62,000 nt of DNA from Branchiostoma floridae (taxonomy: Eukaryota > Chordata > Leptocardii > Amphioxiformes > Branchiostomatidae): the NCBI RefSeq assembly GCF_000003815.2, contig NC_049997.1, positions 15,603,595 to 15,665,594 on the forward strand. Reading direction: 5' to 3'. Shown here one piece after another: positions 11,204-23,383 of the stretch. Position numbers and translations under genes: made by a program. The notes beneath the pieces were generated by a model, which saw nothing but the letters and a program-made list of their open reading frames with translations, had not been told where the DNA came from and did not search any database. The stretch's first letter is position 1. Each line of letters starts with the position of its first letter.

Positions 11204-11495
11204 TGGGTTCACACGTCTGTATATATTTACGTCCGTATGAGGTCCGTATGGAAGCCTTATCCCCTATCGTATCAGACTCCACACGTTGCTGAAAAATATC
11301 AGAAATTGGACAGACGACAGATACAGCCAGATAACATGCCTGTGGAGTTTAGCTGGTCGCAAACCACAATTCTCTGGCATGTTATGAGTCTATATTTGTG
11401 CTATTTTTCCAGCTAGCGACTTGCGGGACCTGGTAGATCCTAAGGATTCTATACGGACCTCATACGGACTTGAATATATACGCACGTGTGACCCC
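11204..11495. mobile_element. TIR element, about 290 bp
   Basis: The left end GGGTTCACACGTCTGTATAT, continuing through GTCCGTATGAGGTCCGTAT, is matched by the reverse complement of the right end (ATACGGACCTCATACGGAC ... CACGTGTGACCC). The arms are about 45 bp with few mismatches. The interior is non-coding. I see no clear target-site duplication; the flanks ctttattgt and gtcttaaag do not match convincingly. Confidence 0.75.
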
Positions 11496-13330
11496 GTCTT
11501 AAAGCAGCTTCATCCGTCCTACATTTTCTGGGTTTTTTTTCTTCATTTTTGCATTGCCGCGCCAGCGGCAATGCCTTATGCCAGCTTTCTTCCATGGTTG
11601 GATCAATGGACGGACCTTTTAACCCAGCCCTTCCAAAGCCCCTTCCAAAGGCCCTTCTTTCCTTGCCGAGTTTTATTGCTTAGTTAGACAATGGTACATT
11701 CCAGGCGAGTATTAAAACTCTCTTCTAGACGCATGTTACTGTATGTGGTCCAGCGTAATAAATCTACGCTTTAACTCACCATGTTTATATAAAGATATAT
11801 CATAAATTGCATCAGAAGGATCTTATTTTGTAATGAAAAATAATGCATATTCATTGTGGGTCAAAAAGTTTTACAAAACCTGTTTAATGTGCCAATAATT
11901 CATGTGACATAAATTATGATAATGAGGTAAATTTCCAATATCCCCTTTTGCTGCATTTCCTACTGAAGTCGCTAGGTGTCGCTCTCAGCAGTTCAGTCAT
12001 AAAATACGCGGCAATGCACAGCTTTTCTTAAAAGATTTCTTGTTTTGACAGTTGTGAATAATTTAGCTGCCAGTCAGATGCATGTAAAAGATATGTACCT
12101 GTTGGGTAAGACGCGGGAGGCCGACCTGAATTATGGGCTCTGGAAACTATCACAAATGTCAGATATAATAATCCTGACCTTTATGCTTTAACCTAATGGC
12201 ATCCAGGTAATTTTTCTGTGTGGTTGGTCTCAAGCTATTTGTGTTAAACTTTGCGTGCATGTTGTACTGTGCTAAATGTGGTGATAAAAGTGACCAGTGC
12301 TGGATATGAGTGTTCATTTTTCTTGCAATGTTGCAATCTCGATAGATTAGTAAGTAAATCAGATCAAGTCAGGTATGCCATCAAACAGGGGGGAACCATT
12401 AAACACGCACTGGGAGCGGACTGGTATTGTATTTTTTACAGTCATAGCTAAAGTTTTATTTGTTGCCATGCAAGTTAGTTTTCAATTTTATTTGGATATT
12501 TACTTAGTTTCCTAGGCATTCCGTCTTTCTATACACGAAACGTTAACCATCCCACCATCCACACAATCGACAGTGAACCGCCCCTTACTATTTTGACAAA
12601 TTTGATGACCTTCTACCTTTCACCTTCGTCACACGGTCATCGTACGATCGATCTTAAACTAAAGGCTTTCTTGGGATAGTCGTTCGTTGGGATAGTCGTT
12701 CGTTAGAAATTCAGCTGTTTTAATACTGAAAAGTCTGTTAGAAGCCTGTCGGTAGTTGGTTCTGTCAGAATCTGCCTGAAAATTCTACGGCATCAGAATC
12801 TTACGACCACCTGAATGTGGCATCGCCGTAAGACACTAAAACTCGTTGGTTCATTCGACCTTCGACCACGCCAGACCCGCATGACATTTTTTTCAAAATG
12901 TCTAGAGCAGACATGAATTGGTTCAGTGACCCAGAGAAAAATTGACTACACTCCGGGAGAAACGGACACAAAAGCGACATGATCCGGATTAGCTGAGATT
13001 AAGATGTGGTTTACACAATACACAAATAACCGGAAACATTCAAACATGGTTTCTTCTCGCCTCTTGGTCTTCCCAAGGTCGCTGTCTATCTGTTTAGATC
13101 CTTACGTCACAGTGGTTATGGTCTTATCTTCTTGAATGGGTCTTGATGATTTTTGGCTTAAAGGAATTTGAAGGTCTAAGTATTTGAATTTCTATTAAAA
13201 TGGCGTGGTCGTTGTAACATGGTGAGAGGAATTGAATAGACCGAGTAGTTAGATACGATTGCCTGTAAATACGTATGAGAATCGGAGCCCGCAAAACAGG
13301 AACTATAGCCTCTACTTCACACATGTTGCC
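11496..13330. other. Non-coding, nothing recognised
   Basis: No exon, RNA gene or clear repeat unit is visible. Short direct repeats such as gggatagtcgttcgtt near 12676 are trivial. Confidence 0.5.
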
Positions 13331-13343
13331 AACTAGCAATTAC

Positions 13344-14095
13344 TCAAGCAACTTTATATGCTTTTGGATATCTTGAATCATGTACAATTGCTTGAATAAC
13401 TATTTCCAGGCATATTTTATTACCTGGATGTGTAACCTTCATCGACGTACACACAAGTTGCTAACATGAGTTTTGAAATGTCTAATAAATAATCTTGTCA
13501 TGTCGGCCAGTGGCAAAAACTATGATTGAATCATTAGAGCATACAAATTGAACTCACTCCAAATTGACGAAGGTATGAGGTCTCTGATATCTAATTATTG
13601 ACTTATACACTAGAGTACCATTGTCGTGGATAATGCTTTTAAAAGAAACCCTAAAGAATGCGACCCCACCACTCACCATCCCCTAGTGGCTGGGCAACCC
13701 CCCGGCACAAAATACCAACATAAGGACATTGAAATTATATATGATATTGGATTTCTTGAATCATATCCAGTTGCTTGAGTAACTATTTTGGGGCGTATCT
13801 TATTAACGTTACCTGGATGTAACCCTTCGTCAATGTACGCACAAGTTGCCTACCTGGGTTTTGAAATGTCTAAGAGATTTTATACAGCCATATCGGCGCG
13901 TAAACTCACTCCAAGTTGGTGAAGGTATACATGTATATGGGGTCTCTGATCTCTAATTGTTGACGCATACACTAGAGTACCATTACCATAGAGAATAGAA
14001 ATCCTAAACAATACGACCCCGCCACTTACCATCCCCAAGTGACTAAGCAAACCTCTGGCACAAATACCAACACGAGGACACCTAAATCCCCGATT
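13344..14095. repeat. Tandem duplication, period about 383 bp
   Basis: The phrase tcttgaatcat occurs at 13371 and 13754. It is followed in both copies by the same order of phrases: caattgcttga/cagttgcttga, tattacctggatgt, gtacacacaagttgc, ttttgaaatgtcta, ctcactccaa, ggtctctgat, cactagagtaccatt, gaccccaccactcaccatcc and ggcacaaaataccaac. Copies have drifted by roughly 15-20 percent by eye. The first ~90 bp match the two ends of the inverted repeat at 35831-36177. Confidence 0.75.
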
Positions 14096-15225
14096 TAAGG
14101 ACACAAAGGTCTCCGCGCCACGGCTTAAATATTTCATCATCGATTCAATCTTCCCCCTAGTTTTGAATATTTGATTACGCCTGACCTTGACCGAGGATGA
14201 CCCCTTTATTCCGAGATGCCCTCGCGAGAATCATGGGTAAAAAGAAAAGCTCAACCTACAATTTCAATCTCCACGCAGATGTTTGGTGAAAAATCGTCGC
14301 GTTCTCTGACAGTTTGTGGTTTTGTCTGCGCATGCGCGTAGTGAAATGCACTGTGGGCAATATGTCAAAGGTGAAGGCCCCTAACAGGTTCCTGAGGTCT
14401 CATTCCTGTATTACTCCGAGTACAAAGAGTACGTGCCCCAAAAATGATTGGGTATGAAAAGCTTGTGTTTAGGTGGATGATAAATTCCCATTCATCTCCT
14501 CCACTTGATATCAGAAGGATTTGAGATGACAGCTTGTATATTACTGCTACCATCCTGCCGTAAAGTTTCGTAATGCCAGCGATTTGCGGACGTGTACGTT
14601 CCTTTGTTTTGAGTGCTTCGGCCAGGCCTTTCTCTGCTCAAAAGGCACTCATCGGGTACTCGGAGTTTGAAATCCGATAACTAAAGTTGAGTGGGCGGGT
14701 GTTATTTTTTTATTGCCTAAAGAACTAGTGCACTTGCAATAGAAATCAAAACATTTCCAGATATACTGTTTTTAATCGGATTTGCGGGCATAGAAGTTGT
14801 GTGTTTTACCGTGTATTCCTATGGGACGGCGAAATTGTTCAGTGAGACCCTAACAGCTTCTTGAAGGCCCCTAACAGTTCTTGTCTAGGCGTCATGTTTG
14901 ATATATGTCCAGACAAGCTTTGGTCCAGAAGTCTCAAAGGGCCCCACCTTTGATATTACTACGCACAATGCACGGAGATGCTACTTGAGGTTAATAGCCG
15001 TTTGGATAATCAGTGATGACCTTTGGCCTAGCCAAGGTCACACGCATGAGATTTAAACCCAAGGTTTAATGGTCTAAGCTATATAATCAAAGATAAGGAA
15101 TTCGGAATACAACAAAAAGTATATCATAGTCAGATATAAATGCATTGTCAGATTTGAAATAGGAAAAGGATATTGGAAAGACGTCTGTCGTCTATTAAGA
15201 CATTTGGCGTGCAGCTCTTACAATG
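14096..15225. other. Non-coding, nothing recognised
   Basis: No supported gene. The phrase cccctaacag recurs at 14380 and 14847-14873 without further similarity. Confidence 0.5.
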
Positions 15226-15260
15226 AATTAGCTTTGCAATTCACAATTGCAAAGCTAATT
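15226..15260. repeat. Perfect hairpin, 16 bp arms and 3 bp loop
   Basis: AATTAGCTTTGCAATT, then CAC, then its exact reverse complement. It could form a cruciform or be a relic of a small palindromic element. Nothing around it suggests a function. Confidence 0.8.
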
Positions 15261-16686
15261 GGTTAGTCTTTATCATTTTGATGTTGGAGGGGGGGTGTAA
15301 TTATTACTTTGATGTCCTTTGTGTTACTCTTAATGACAGCTTCTGCATTGTTTCACTCTCTATTCGCTCTCCTGTTTGAGCACGTAAATATGAATTCAAG
15401 AACGAAAATACATGTAGATAGCTAACTTATTTTGACAATAGATCTCCGCGCCCCCCTTTCCACCCTTTTAACACTGCTAAGTAACCAGATGTTATCTCCC
15501 CAAACAATGGCAGGCGACCTCGATGCTTTATTAGCTAATGTTGGTACATTACGGAGGTCTTGTTGCCTACGCTCTGTTACGTGTTATTGAATTAAGAACG
15601 AGTGGGTGGGTACATTGTGGGGTGTGCATAGGTGTGCAGTGTAGGAGGTTAATGTACTTGTGAAGGGTGGGTGGTAGTATACGATGTAGCAATGTCGAAA
15701 CACCTGTAAAAGGCGTTGTAGTGTATAGGAGGTTGTATATTAAATCGGTGAACAGTTAAGATTGCAGAAGAAAGGGGAATGTATCTATCTATGTAAGATG
15801 AGAAGAGTGTAAATTATGTTGCTTTTTCTGTTAAGGCGCTAGAAATGAGCCTTTGGTCTTAAGAATATTTTTGTGGGGAAAAATAATCTAAAGACTAGAA
15901 ATAAATAGAGGGGATTCGGTAGATAAGAAATGGCCAGACGATATATACGGACCCCACGATCAACACAACAACATAAATGTGTCTAATGAATGTATTTTCA
16001 TATTAATAGACTTTTTTGAATATCTTAGTATAAGAGTATAGTAGCCATTACTACGTACAAAGGTTTCCCAATAGTAAGATTAGCTTGCATGCATATCGTT
16101 ATTTATAAATCATAAGGATGTGCCAACACCACTCACTTGAATGAACGTTTTATTCAAAGAAAACAGGCCGTACAATAACTATAGCGGAAAGGTTGACATG
16201 CCCATAGCTTATTAATATTTTATTATCAGTCTTGCAGCTACCATTATCAATACCAGCCATTCAGGGACCACGTACGTTCTTTGTAGACTTCTAGTCGGCA
16301 TTCTGGCATTCCGACATTCTGTCGGCCATGTTTTTGCTGAAAATATCGTCTGAAATTCGAAATAAGATGCCTTGAATCGTGAATCTATCGAGGACCTTTT
16401 CTGCCAAGGACCCTCAAGTAATTTTGACAGGAAAGATGGCCTGATCTTCGTTCTACTGAGGAGACAGAGTGTCTAGGGAGAAGATGCGAGATTTCCCGCC
16501 GTATTTCTGAGAATTCCTTGATTCCGTGAGAGGTAACCTGATACATGGGCCAGAATGTTGCGTTCTCCGCCAAGCAGGTCAGGTCGGGAACCCCCAGACG
16601 ACATGGTGAGATGATTTAACATTTTTTTTTTCTTCTCTAAACCCGCCCTTAATTTGGTGCTCTATTATTGCACACATTCCTTTAGG
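15261..16686. other. Non-coding, nothing recognised
   Basis: AT-rich with a G-rich run near 15290. No exon or repeat could be supported. Confidence 0.45.
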
Positions 16687-16920
16687 CCCCCTTTCCACTA
16701 GACCGTCGGGCGATCGTGCTGCGATCTCGCTGCGACCTAAAATGGATTTCGGTGTAACCTTCGATTTCATACTAGGCATATCTCACAAAGTGTAAAGGTG
16801 TGGCTGAAAAGACAACAAAACACAAAGCGTAAAAGGATTTTTTTCTATACAATTAGTTTAGCGATCTGTCAAATTTTAGGTCACAGAGGGAACGCAGTGA
16901 GAGCGTCCTAGTGGAAAGTG
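16687..16920. mobile_element. TIR element with CCTTTCCACTAG ends
   Basis: The left end CCCCTTTCCACTAGACCG is matched by the reverse complement of the right end (CGTCCTAGTGGAAAG). Sub-terminal GCGATCGTGCTGCGATC and AACGCAGTGAGAGCG also pair loosely. The interior phrase ggctgaaaagacaacaaaac recurs near 42808, marking a second, decayed copy. Confidence 0.65.
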
Positions 16921-17860
16921 TGTTCGTATTACTGTAACGCTTAATGGATCCTATAACGGTTTGACTTTTCAATCGTTTACATCACTGAGGCTTGTATATT
17001 ATCCGGTTGGAACCAATCACTTCGTACGGGAACATTTAGTACAATACGACAGACACGCACCCTACCCCCTCCCTCAAATCTGTAACAGGGATTATCATAT
17101 ATGATCATAGCTATAGCCAATGCTGGCACTAGCTAATGTGGTACAAGTACTTCTAAATCGGGCTACTTAAAAAAGGTGTTGCGTGCAACACGACTAGATA
17201 GGGTTAAGAGTAACTGTACCAGTATCAGTGTTTTGGGATTCAATTCTCTCGCATCTATTCTATATAGCCAACACTAATATTCGAGTATCCTCATTTTACC
17301 ATTATGCTTATCATTGTTCATTATTTGTTACATGTATCTTTCTTATGTTTCAACCATGTACTTGCAATTAGCCTTCGCGTATCAACTTAATTGCAATTAA
17401 AATTTTCTTATATATACGTAAATGAAGCCCCACCAATAATGGTTCACCCCAATATTTCTCTCAAAGGAACAATAGACCAACAGATCGGCTTGTACATAAG
17501 GTCACACTCCTTGTGTATCGTACATTCCATACAATAAAAGATTATAGAAATCTTATAATTGGCCTATGGTTAGAAAGGCTCATATCTACTTATCTTTAAG
17601 TATGCTTAAGCTCCTTATATATGTGTATTATATTGTAAACCTTTAGAATGGGAAGGGGGCGAATACGTGATGATAGCTAAACACTCTTGTCTATCGGCAT
17701 TTGTAAAATTGATCGATGGTTTTTATTTACGCCGCCGGTATAATACCTGACCTTGCAGAGAAATAACGACCGCGTCGCTTTGAATATTATATTGATCACA
17801 ATATCCTCTTTGTCACTGAGGTATTAGTATCTAAATACAATAATGTTAACAAACTCATCT
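16921..17860. other. Non-coding, nothing recognised
   Basis: AT-rich sequence without a supportable feature. Confidence 0.45.
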
Positions 17861-17871
17861 TTGCATTTTCG

Positions 17872-17925
17872 CAGACTTTAGAAAAGCGTTTGATTGTGTG
17901 TATTTTGCGAGGAGTTTGTCATGGT
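17872..17925 (+). pseudogene. Orphan reverse transcriptase motif A (LINE scrap)
   Basis: One frame reads LCIFADFRKAFDCVYFARSL. This is the canonical non-LTR reverse transcriptase motif A, with the catalytic Asp in A-D-F-x-K-A-F-D. A stop lies about five codons upstream and no other motif follows, so only a sliver survives. Chance is possible for so short a run, but the match is to the most diagnostic part of the family. Confidence 0.4.
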
Positions 17926-18073
17926 TTTTCATCATTTCTATATTTGGAAATTGAAACAAGGAAATACATAGGGCACTAAGGCAGCAATTCTGATGTACTA
18001 GGAATAAGAATGAGGGGAAAATTATAAACTCAAGTAAAAATTACATTTATCGACTCAGGCCTATTGGCTTACT

Positions 18074-18213
18074 CTCCAAACAGTGGTTGATGGGGAAAAT
18101 TGTGACCTTTTTCTTATATGCCGTCTTTTACTGTCAGAAATGGTGGGATAATCTGATAGAAAAAGACGATATATGAAATGCTCACGATTTTCCACCATCA
18201 ACCTCTGCTTGAG
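18074..18213. mobile_element. Short palindromic TIR element (CTCCAAgCAG family)
   Basis: The left arm begins CTCCAAACAGTGGTTGATGG. The right arm, reverse-complemented, begins CTCAAGCAGAGGTTGATGG, and the arms continue to pair for about 65 bp (ATATGCCGTCTTTT against ATATCGTCTTTT). The termini match the elements at 22090 and 24367. Confidence 0.65.
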
Positions 18214-18284
18214 AATATTTTAGCTCATACTAGTGGAAACAAATATGATTGTACATCCTCTATCTAGCGCAAGCAGTAATCAGC

Positions 18285-18390
18285 CACGGAACAGAGGGCG
18301 AAGGTTCCAACCCCACTCGGGCACAATATTGTGGGGAGGTGTCATTGGTTCTTTAGGATGGTGACGTAAAGCCTAAAGAGCTTATTTACT
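18285..18390 (+). repeat. SINE fragment (box B-like)
   Basis: The phrase gaaggttccaaccccactc resembles a tRNA box B. It is followed by gggcacaat and ggatggtgacgtaaagcc. The same order occurs at 38128-38215 (aggttcgaaccccgcttgg ... ggatgggggcgtaaagc). The 5' head is not clear. Confidence 0.45.
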
Positions 18391-19420
18391 CTAAACTTGT
18401 ATATTAAACTACAGTTTTTATTTCAATGTCTTAGTAATTTTACCTGATTCATATAACTCTGAATGTAATGTTACTACACCAATTCAGTTGTGAGGCTGAA
18501 AACTATTTGACATGTTGACAAGTCGACAAATAAACCATTGTATGAGAAGCTTCGAGCGCAAATGTCACGCGCTTAACCTCTAACGTTACACGTAAAAAAC
18601 GGTGACTAGGTGTGCTTGGGCAAAAATCGTTAGGCTGTACCCAGTCCGCATTGCACTAATAGCTACTTAAAAAAGATCACGCGTTATCTTATTATAGTCA
18701 ATGATGTCTCACTTGACCTTTCTCTTTATGAAACATATGTATATGACAATTATAAAAAGCGATGAATTAGTATGATAGTGGAAGTAATCAATGCGTAAGT
18801 TTGTCTTTATCTTTGCTTGGCGATGCCGACCTGTGTTTAGAAAGTAAGAATGGTTATAATTAATTATTATAATGGAAGGGTAGTCTCTGGTGGTGGTCTG
18901 TTTTGCGCCTAGCAACTAGAAAAAGGTATCATTATATTCTCATTACATGGTATTTTCTGTCGTTGGCTGCTTTTTTTATTCACAGTCCTGACATTCGTTT
19001 TAATATGCATAAAACTTTAGTGTGAGTCTTGTGAATGAAAACGTTTCTTGTAAAAAAACAAACAACGAAGACTACTAGAAGGAGACAGAGAGCGCAATTT
19101 GGATGTCTTTCTGGACGTTAATTTGCCTGATTATTGTCGTAATCTTTCTAATTACTGAAAATGTCAGGCATTCTCACCGAACTGGACCGACTTGTCCGAT
19201 TTTTCGGACGATACCACTTTCTCGCTTTCTTTTAACAAATGTCCTCACAAAACCAAAACTTATCGTCTTCCCAAATTTTTATGTCACTTAGAAGAATACA
19301 TTTCGTGAATAGTTTCCTTTATGTGTATTGCTATTAGTTTGTGCATTACAAATATAAAATAGAATTATTTTATGAAAACGTGTGTATACCCCCTGACCTT
19401 TACCAGTTGGACTCGTCCAT
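18391..19420. other. Non-coding, nothing recognised
   Basis: No supported gene or repeat. A hydrophobic 62-codon frame near 19103 has no family resemblance. Confidence 0.4.
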
Positions 19421-19643
19421 GAAAAGCCTACAGAGGGATTTCGCCGTAGGTAATACGGCTGTGTGAATGTCGGAACTCTGAGTTGATATACGTAACTTCA
19501 GTCAGGAAAGTAGTTCGGCTGCCTACTTACATGGACCAAGGCTAGGCATGCGGCACAAGGAGCTATGGTAGGCAGGGAGGAGTTCGGATCGGTACCCTAC
19601 AAAACCCGGCGTTCGCGACAAGCTCACAGACAACTTTTGGCAG
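19421..19643 (+). other. Possible non-coding exon ending in a consensus splice donor
   Basis: The segment is GC-richer than its flanks and ends in GGCAG followed by GTAAGTA, a near-perfect donor. All three frames are broken, so it could only be a 5' UTR or lncRNA exon. No partner acceptor can be named. Strings this close to consensus also occur by chance. Confidence 0.2.
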
Positions 19644-20017
19644 GTAAGTAATTACTGTATGAGTTCGACCGAATGAACAATTCCAGTAAGCGAGGTTAAA
19701 TGACTGACAAGAGCACCGGATACATTTAGTCAAGTGACCCGGACAAAAATGTTCACATAATGCGATATCTTACGATTGTATCGTGATCTTACAAAAATGC
19801 CAGAGGTTGCTTGTAGATTGTGGAACATGTGTAAAGGCAGGTTTCGGAGCTTCCAGGTTTGGCAAGATAGGATTTGCATTTTTTTTTAATTCTCAAGAGA
19901 TTTGGGTCGAAGCAGATCAGCAAATTATGACAGAACAGCTTTTGATTTAATTCACAAAGTTGTCTGACAGTACAAAGATATGGAATACCTGTACCTGTAG
20001 TTGATACCATACGGTAG

Positions 20018-20330
20018 TTACCTCCATAAAATGTCATGGAGGTTATATTTTCACTAGCGTCTGTGTGTGTGTGTGTCTGTCAACAAGATAACTCAGGAAC
20101 TGCTGTTTGGATTGGTTTTTAGAATTGGTGTGTTGGTAGGTGTGATGAAAGCTGGAAATTGTTAGGTTTTGGGCCCCCTAGTCACTTCCCTTGGTACAGC
20201 AGCGTAACTTCCGTTTTTGCGATCTTGTTTTTTTTATGTCTTACTGGATGGTCACCACGTAACAAGACCAGAAGGTCGCTTCAAGGTTACTGTTATGAAG
20301 GTCATTAGGGAACAACATTTCTTCTCCCCA
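20018..20330 (-). repeat. Copy of the TAACCTCCAT-hairpin repeat, reversed
   Basis: It starts with the hairpin TTACCTCCAT...ATGGAGGTTA, then a (TG)n tract, then in reverse orientation the phrases gggccccctagtcac and cttggtacagcagcgtaact. This mirrors the copy at 10475-11063. Confidence 0.6.
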
Positions 20331-20879
20331 CGTCAGAGACATCATGAAACAGACTGAGACCAGTTCAGTTGCTCAATAACAGACCAAATAGGAGAAGTAG
20401 GGGATACGAAGGCTGCTTGGGAAATTCCTTACCCCATTTAGACTGGAATAACTTTGTCGATGAAGGTTAGACATCCAGGTAATAAGATACACCATATAGT
20501 AGTTATTTGTAATATGAAACTCAGTAGGATTTTGCAGACTTTTCATGTAGCATTCACAATTCCAGGATAACTTTCAATTGGAATGGTTTTGACTCACACC
20601 GGGAAGGTCCCCTACACATTTCACTAGTTGTGGTGGGCTCTTTAACGTTATTGGCAGAATCAACATTTGTTCTTATATTCTTCCCCATTGCGGCATAAGT
20701 ACTTGCCGGTATACCTGATCCCACAAAATAACTTTCCATATCAATGGTCATTCACTATTACGTTGGTTTTCATCAAAGTTCACTTTACCTACAGGTCAAA
20801 AAGCATGACATTCACTCGTCCATTCTTGGCTAGGCATTGGTGCTAGAGGGCTCAAACCTGCGTCGCTTCTTTCCGTGCC
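20331..20879. other. Non-coding, nothing recognised
   Basis: No supportable feature in this stretch. Confidence 0.4.
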
Positions 20880-21135
20880 AAGAACTATCTATCACTACCA
20901 CCAAAAATCTTGACCATTACTTGTCAATAACACGATACAGATATCAGAATTTCTGCTGCATTACCTAAGAAAGCCACCAGGGAGGGGCAGTATCTCGTCA
21001 TTTTTTTCGATAGGAAAAGCCCCATCCATGTTCCAAATTTCACGAAAAGCAATCAACATGGCTTCTTTTGGTTAAGCAAAAGTCAAACCTACATACATAC
21101 AAAACATAAATACATGCATATATTGTACCGAAGAC
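20880..21135 (+). repeat. Degenerate copy of the TAACCTCCAT-hairpin repeat
   Basis: Shares ttctgctgcattac, a purine-rich ccagggagg and ccatgttccaaatttcacg with the same order as the 10475 and 50800 copies. The 3' hairpin is missing. Confidence 0.4.
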
Positions 21136-22083
21136 AAATGACGAAGGTAGCGATCAGTAATTGATGATCAAAATGGAGATAGATTGCTTACAGTTGACTT
21201 CATCGGCTCTCATAGCTGTACATCTGATAATGCTAGGTGGGGAGGGGGGCTTTCAAACTTCTTTGAAGATACATAGGAACACCCAGCATTGACTCAAGAT
21301 ATACGAACTTGATGCAGTTATTTAAAAAAATGCTATATTATCCCTTCTTTAATAAAAACCAAAGGGACCGGGTATAACACAAAAATGACTTGATGTCATG
21401 GTTTTATACGGGAATAGATAGGGCACACTTGTATACAGAGCCGAGGGATGTCCAAAGAGTTGCTTCCTAATACTTGGTTACAGGATACTGATTATTTACT
21501 TGATGTTATCATAAAACACAAAAGGAAAAAAAGAGGTAGTATCATATTTATTCATTCTCCCAAATGATGAAAAATAATGGCACTTCAAAATACTATGATT
21601 GGTTGATTGATTGATTGATTAAATTCCATATGAGTTTTTAGTTTTGCAATATTTGTGGTGTTACAAGTCAACAAGGAGCGAGAAATGATTTAGAAGCGAA
21701 ATGAAACAGATGTTCAAAACAGCATTCCGTACCATAGAAGGAAGACTCCATATAGATAACAGTCCCATTTTAAGATCCCTTCCAAGAAGGAACCCTGAGA
21801 ATGCCTCGAGCAAAACGCGACCTTTTACATCACTGTGAAACAAAAGACTATCAAAATAACACAAATCACAGCGTGACGGATTGTATATCCTAAAGCGAAA
21901 GGAGGACAGAGTTCGACCATGCTTTACATTCCAACAGCAGACTGTTGCACTATCTGTGTTACATGAAACCTCATGAAAAATGGAGGTATTGTGTTGGTTC
22001 TGTTTCTGTTTGTATTTTTGTGTTTCAGGATATTTGCAGTCAGCATAACTCAAGAACCTTAGATTGGGTTGTGATGATAATTT
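21136..22083. other. Non-coding, nothing recognised
   Basis: Contains a short (TTGA)n run near 21600. The 173-codon minus-strand frame at 21661-22182 runs into the palindromic element that follows and has no family features. Confidence 0.4.
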
Positions 22084-22089
22084 AGTAAT

Positions 22090-22252
22090 CTCCAAGCAGA
22101 GGTTAGGCTCCGGCTTTTTTTTAGTCGTTTTTATCGGGCTTTCTATTTTTTTTATGTGTCGGACACAACAAAAAATTGACAAAATAGAAAGCCCGATAAA
22201 AACGACAAAAAAAAACGTTAAAAAACAGCCGGAGCCTAACCTCTGCTTGGAG
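22090..22252. mobile_element. Near-perfect palindromic TIR element with a 6 bp target duplication
   Basis: The left arm CTCCAAGCAGAGGTTAGGCT continues through a T-run, GTCGTTTTTATCGGGCTTTC and TATTTT. The right arm repeats it inverted almost without change, apart from about a dozen extra bases near 22216-22228. Arms are about 65 bp and the whole element is 163 bp. It is flanked by AGTAAT on both sides (22084-22089 and 22253-22258). It has no coding capacity and the RNA would form one long hairpin. Confidence 0.85.
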
Positions 22253-22502
22253 AGTAATAATGTAGTATTTGGGTATGTGGAAAGACGTCGACGAAGGTCA
22301 AGTTCATTTATGGGCTCTCAGGTGGCTATTTTTGGTACTGAAGCAAAAGGTCCTATTTTTGCGTTTGTGTCTTTTCACTGGGTATGTTTGGGTTTAGAGT
22401 TTTTAGGTGCATATAGCATTTTGTGCAAGAAAGTGGGTGTGTGTGTGTGTGGGGGGGGGGGGGTTAAATGTGAAAATGAATGCCATGACCGTAGTTTTTT
22501 TC

Positions 22503-22611
22503 NNNNNNNNNNNNNNNNNNNNNNNNNNNNNNNNNNNNNNNNNNNNNNNNNNNNNNNNNNNNNNNNNNNNNNNNNNNNNNNNNNNNNNNNNNNNNNNNNN
22601 NNNNNNNNNNN
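22503..22611. other. Assembly gap (109 N)
   Basis: Lies just after a (TG)n/G-run (22437-22463), which may explain the break. Confidence 0.95.
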
Positions 22612-22661
22612 ACGCCAGCTCATGTTGACAGGTTGCATACCTACCGCCTCATTTTTGCTTT

Positions 22662-23193
22662 AGGCCACAGCAAGTAAATTTTATGGATGGCATCCTCTGC
22701 AGACTACAAAAATAGTGCGATAGGGCGAAAAAAAAACAAAGATGGGTGGAAAAAAACAAGATGGCTACATTTTCAAAGATAGGTACCATAAAGTTGTAAT
22801 GACTGTTGTAAAAAGAATTAAGTATCAGAGCCAACAAGGCATTCATTCCTGTATCTAAGACACGTACTGGTGTGGAAAAAGTGACACTGGTGTGGTAGAC
22901 TGGCATCACCAATATCAAAGTTGGTAACCACACTTATAGCTTCCATATTGGTGTCACTTTTACAACTATCCAATATGTTTCATTTCTACAACTATAGTCC
23001 TGGGTACCTTGCAAGTGTCACTTCTACAAGTACAATTATTAGGCTACAATACAACATATTTGCTCATTTTGGTACTTTATCGTCATGTTGACTGTCCCTG
23101 CAGAAGAAAAAATTCTTTCTTTTTCTTCTGGCGAATCAGGCGAAAATTAATGCGCGCGCTGATGTCATCCATAAAATTTACTTGCTGTGGTCT
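22662..23193. mobile_element. TIR element with AGGCCACA...GGATGACATCC ends, 532 bp
   Basis: The left end AGGCCACAGCAAGTAAATTT, then TATGGATGGCATCC, is matched by the reverse complement of the right end (GATGTCATCC, then ATAAAATTTACTTGCTGTGG). Next to the shared ~35 bp the two ends differ: the left continues CTCTGCAG, the right continues GCGCGCGC. A (GCGCGC)-type end and a (CTCTGCAG)-type end recur singly elsewhere. The interior has no protein. Confidence 0.7.
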
Positions 23194-23383
23194 TACGTCC
23201 ATTTCTGAGAAAGAAGTGGCTGTCCCAGCATGACCAACATACTGCAAGGCATCTTTAGGGTTATTTGTATATGTCACCTACGAAAACAAGAAACAAAAGG
23301 ATTGTTATTGTTCGATGTACGAGGATGAGTCAAAAGTTTTCAAGAGAGTTCAAGTCCTGTCCGCACCAGATAGTGCCTATACA

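Noticed and set aside
21661-22182. A 173-codon minus-strand frame
   Set aside because: Its first third is one arm of the palindromic element at 22090, and the rest has no recognisable domain or repeated motif.
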